Below, one piece after another: positions 14,864 through 15,475 of a stretch of DNA of 15,475 nucleotides (its first letter is position 1; the number at the start of each line of letters is the position of its first letter). The position numbers and the translations under genes are program-made. The stretch covers positions 1-15,475 of the forward strand of contig CAUJII010000204.1 of the NCBI GenBank assembly GCA_963205035.1, read 5' to 3'. Origin of the DNA: Spirochaetota bacterium (GTDB taxonomy: Bacteria; Spirochaetota; Leptospiria; Turneriellales; Turneriellaceae). The notes under the pieces were generated by a model that saw nothing but the letters and a program-made list of their open reading frames with translations, was not told the origin of the DNA and made no database searches.

Positions 14864-15475
14864 ATGACACTGCGCAATTTAGTCCGTTCTGAGGTTTTGC
14901 GTGCTACTAAAAAAGCTGCGCATGAAAGTGGGATTTCTCTCGCCGACGCTTATGCGCCCCGCATCGACTATACGCCCGACTTAAAGTTTGGGCACTACGC
15001 CACCCCGACGGCGATGGAGCTTGCGAAAGTCTTTAGACTGAGCCCGCGAGCGATTGCAGAAAAAATTGTCGCCGCTATCGAGCCAGGTGTTTTCGCCGAG
15101 ACTGCAATCGCCGGCGCAGGATTTATCAATTTTACGATCGAACCGACCGTCATCCAGAAAGCGCTTGGCTTCACCTCTATCGAAAACTGGATTGAGACGT
15201 CGCAAGTCGAGACGAAAGCACAGAAAATAATTTTTGAATATGTTTCTGCGAACCCAACGGGACCCATGAACATTGTTTCAGCGCGTGCGGCGTCTGTGGG
15301 GGACAGTCTGACGCGCGTCTTCAAAGCAGTCGGTCATGAAGTTCACCGCGAATATTATGTGAACGACTTTGGCAATCAAGTCGAGACGTTGGGGCTGTCG
15401 TTTGCCTACCGCTATCTTCAAAAATTCGAGGAGACCGCTTTACCCGAAACGTGCTATCAGGGTGAATACATTCAG
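14864..15475 (+). CDS. argS: Arginyl-tRNA synthetase, N-terminal part (partial)
   Basis: This gene charges tRNA-Arg with arginine. The first 204 codons are visible and the frame is open to the right edge. The N-terminal additional domain is present (HYATPTAMELAKVFRLSPRA, then GAGFINFTI near 84-92). It is followed by the class I core: FEYVSANPTGP (124-134), ARAASVGDSLTRVFKAVGH (140-158), EYYVNDFGNQVETLG (163-177) and the family motif YQGEYI (198-203). The HIGH-equivalent position reads N-I-V-S (136-139, bases 15269-15280) instead of the usual H-(V/I)-G-H. The rest of the core aligns well, so this looks like a lineage variant, not a pseudogene. The KMSKS region lies outside the window. The ATG abuts the stop of the hydrolase gene, with no clear ribosome site of its own. 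Confidence 0.93.
   Translation, partial: MTLRNLVRSEVLRATKKAAHESGISLADAYAPRIDYTPDLKFGHYATPTAMELAKVFRLSPRAIAEKIVAAIEPGVFAETAIAGAGFINFTIEPTVIQKALGFTSIENWIETSQVETKAQKIIFEYVSANPTGPMNIVSARAASVGDSLTRVFKAVGHEVHREYYVNDFGNQVETLGLSFAYRYLQKFEETALPETCYQGEYIQ

Overview
The window is a compact, gene-dense bacterial chromosome segment. There are about twelve protein genes, most gaps are under 250 bp, and G+C looks close to half by eye. The gene set suggests a spirochaete of the Leptospirales type (Leptospira, Leptonema or Turneriella relatives): a receiver-linked class III adenylate cyclase, an Rpn-family PD-(D/E)XK nuclease, a small lipoprotein next to an OmpA-like protein, RecBCD, and an arginyl-tRNA synthetase with no recognisable HIGH motif. 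That placement is inferred from gene types; there is no rRNA or other marker to confirm it.

Layout. (1) 1-97: the 3' tail of an unidentified plus-strand gene. (2) 104-3258, minus strand: a signalling pair, with a receiver/adenylate cyclase gene transcribed first and a MASE1 hybrid histidine kinase 77 bp after it. (3) 3342-4331, plus strand: an Rpn-family nuclease. Its last 78 codons have their own strong ribosome-binding site and in-frame ATG, as expected for an intragenic antitoxin. It is followed by a structured terminator at 4344-4414. (4) 4563-5666, plus strand: two secreted proteins, a small lipoprotein and a periplasmic protein with a degenerate OmpA-like C-terminus, closed by a strong intrinsic terminator at 5707-5741. 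(5) 5786-13915, minus strand: a tightly overlapped operon aat-recC-recB-recD. It encodes leucyl/phenylalanyl-tRNA-protein transferase and all three subunits of the RecBCD helicase-nuclease. (6) 14009-15475, plus strand: an MBL-fold hydrolase directly followed by argS, which runs off the window.

How the genes fit together. The kinase and cyclase probably link a membrane-sensed signal to cAMP. recCBD processes double-strand breaks and degrades linear foreign DNA. The Rpn locus is a candidate nuclease toxin with a built-in antitoxin, a class reported to act against phage. The window therefore holds a housekeeping DNA-end enzyme and a possible defence toxin about 1.5 kb apart, but nothing in the sequence shows that they act together.

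No tRNA, rRNA, CRISPR array, insertion sequence or prophage gene was found. No stretch over 300 bp lacks a gene; the longest is 4332-4562.
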